Assembly: GCF_019925205.1 (NCBI RefSeq)
Contig: NC_083562.1
Coordinates: 7,812,001 to 7,876,000 of the forward strand
Reading direction: 5' to 3'
Source of the DNA: Metopolophium dirhodum
Taxonomy: Eukaryota; Arthropoda; Insecta; Hemiptera; Aphididae
Length of the DNA: 64,000 bases
Position 1 is the stretch's first letter. Each line of letters begins with the position of its first letter. The notes beneath the pieces were generated by a model that was given only the letters and a program-made list of their open reading frames with translations, ran no database searches and had not been told where the DNA came from. Shown here in pieces: positions 63,041 to 64,000 of the stretch. The position numbers were made by a program, and so were the translations under genes.

Positions 63041-64000
63041 TATACGTGCGCAATAACAATGTATAAACACAACAATAACATTGAAAGTAGGTCATGGCTA
63101 AAGGTCAATTAAAACTATTTTTTAACAAAGGACCTGACCATTATCTGACCATTATTTGGCTAAATGTATTATTTATTCCAACGATGTTCTATTATAGAGT
63201 AAACAAATAAACGTCTTCTTCGACCATAAATTAAAAAAATTATTGTTATCTGAGTTCATATATATTATAATATACACGTCTATCTATATACAAACGCAAT
63301 AATTTGACGAAGAAGTTCTAAAATTGGCACTTCCAGATGTTTTGATAAATAAGGGTAATAAATAACAAGTTTTCATATTATAAACGTTCTATAAATTACA
63401 CTCGTGAGGAATAACAAAAGCTCGTAAATAAATTGGATTCCATTATATATTTATATTAAATCGATTAATTATATTTTTTCTAATTATATTTTGTGTTTCT
63501 ATATTTTACTTATATGACTTAAAATATATATATTTACGACAGGTTTTTACATAAATGCTTGAAATTCGTTTTCTTTTATCAATTTTTTTTTATTAATTTC
63601 AAGGGAATATTTTCTACTACGCTATTCGGCCGTATGATTGGGCGGTAGATAAAATTGTACATCACCTTCAGACTTCAGTACACATTATAGTTTTTACTTT
63701 TTAATATCTATCGACGAGTGACTTTATTTAATATGTACATTGTACAATATACAGTGTACACTATTGTCAAAATAAGTTTGTAAAATCAATTTAAAATTTA
63801 AGATATCCACAAACGTTTTAATCTACTTTAGCCCCATCAAGTATTAATCCTTTACAATATAAATAGTCTGTCTGCAAATAATATAAAACGGCTTTATTCA
63901 CAGTAGTAATCATGATTTGCACTGTAAATTTAATTTATCACTCTGGTCCCGAGTGTTTCTAGCAGATATATTAGCAATAGTAATAATATATATATATGTT
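63041..64000. other. AT-rich stretch to the window end
   Basis: AT-rich with (TA)n runs at 63510-63535 and 63988-63998. No gene or repeat family is recognised. Confidence 0.5.

Noticed and set aside
1..64000. CRISPR array, operon-like gene sets or prokaryotic insertion
   Set aside because: No regularly spaced identical repeats and no dense long frames. All features point to an animal nuclear genome.
1..64000. LTR retrotransposon or endogenous viral sequence
   Set aside because: No pair of long direct repeats with TG...CA ends and no recognisable gag, integrase or envelope fragments.

Overview
The window looks like insect nuclear DNA, most probably from an aphid. It is very AT-rich, full of (TA)n and TAGGTACCTA-like words, carries a TTAGG array (the canonical insect telomere unit) and holds diverse degenerate transposons. 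The aphid assignment is inference from sequence style; the insect assignment is better supported. By eye there is no complete conventional protein-coding gene, rRNA, tRNA gene or CRISPR array. Almost all open frames are short and lie either in low-complexity DNA or in CpG-rich blocks where stops are rare.

Layout. The background is an AT-rich desert interrupted by CpG-rich blocks of 0.6-1.5 kb (about 1.8-2.5, 6.1-7.6, 9.0-9.6, 13.5-14.8, 33.5-34.6, 38.9-40.0, 49.0-50.2 and 54.2-55.1 kb). Three of these, all on the + strand, carry the same donor-like 9-mer GTAAGTCGT (6585, 9120, 14251). A near-ideal recursive-splicing (ratchet) site, T9-CAG|GTAAG, follows at 25102-25118. Together they fit alternative first exons followed by a giant + strand intron. 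Short GC-elevated patches (for example 23.4, 28.6, 33.3, 36.6, 44.0, 47.3 and 51.3 kb) look like conserved non-coding elements or small exons. A 54-nt minus-strand segment at 43867-43920 has both splice signals and one open frame.

Mobile DNA is the best-supported content. (1) A complete but internally deleted hAT element, 61459-63032, has an 8-bp target duplication, near-identical 13-bp ends and the transposase dimerisation region. (2) A foldback element, 54507-55049, has 85-bp inverted repeats, each containing a further palindrome, and an 8-bp target duplication. (3) A non-coding repeat family ends in ...TTCGCTCAGAATC. It has copies at 25271-26732, 55995-57973 and 60050-60959, an old relative near 29.0-29.8 kb and end fragments elsewhere; copies differ by the number of ~543-bp internal units, and one contains a (TTAGG)6 array. 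(4) Two tRNA-Ser-like SINEs lie at 17580 and 18965. (5) Three hAT-like MITEs lie near 2.5, 12.2 and 17.1 kb. (6) A decayed non-LTR retrotransposon reverse-transcriptase tail lies at 52.87-53.15 kb.

No set of genes here can be shown to work together. The window is best read as an intergenic or intronic regulatory domain colonised by transposons. All identities rest on reading by eye, without searches.
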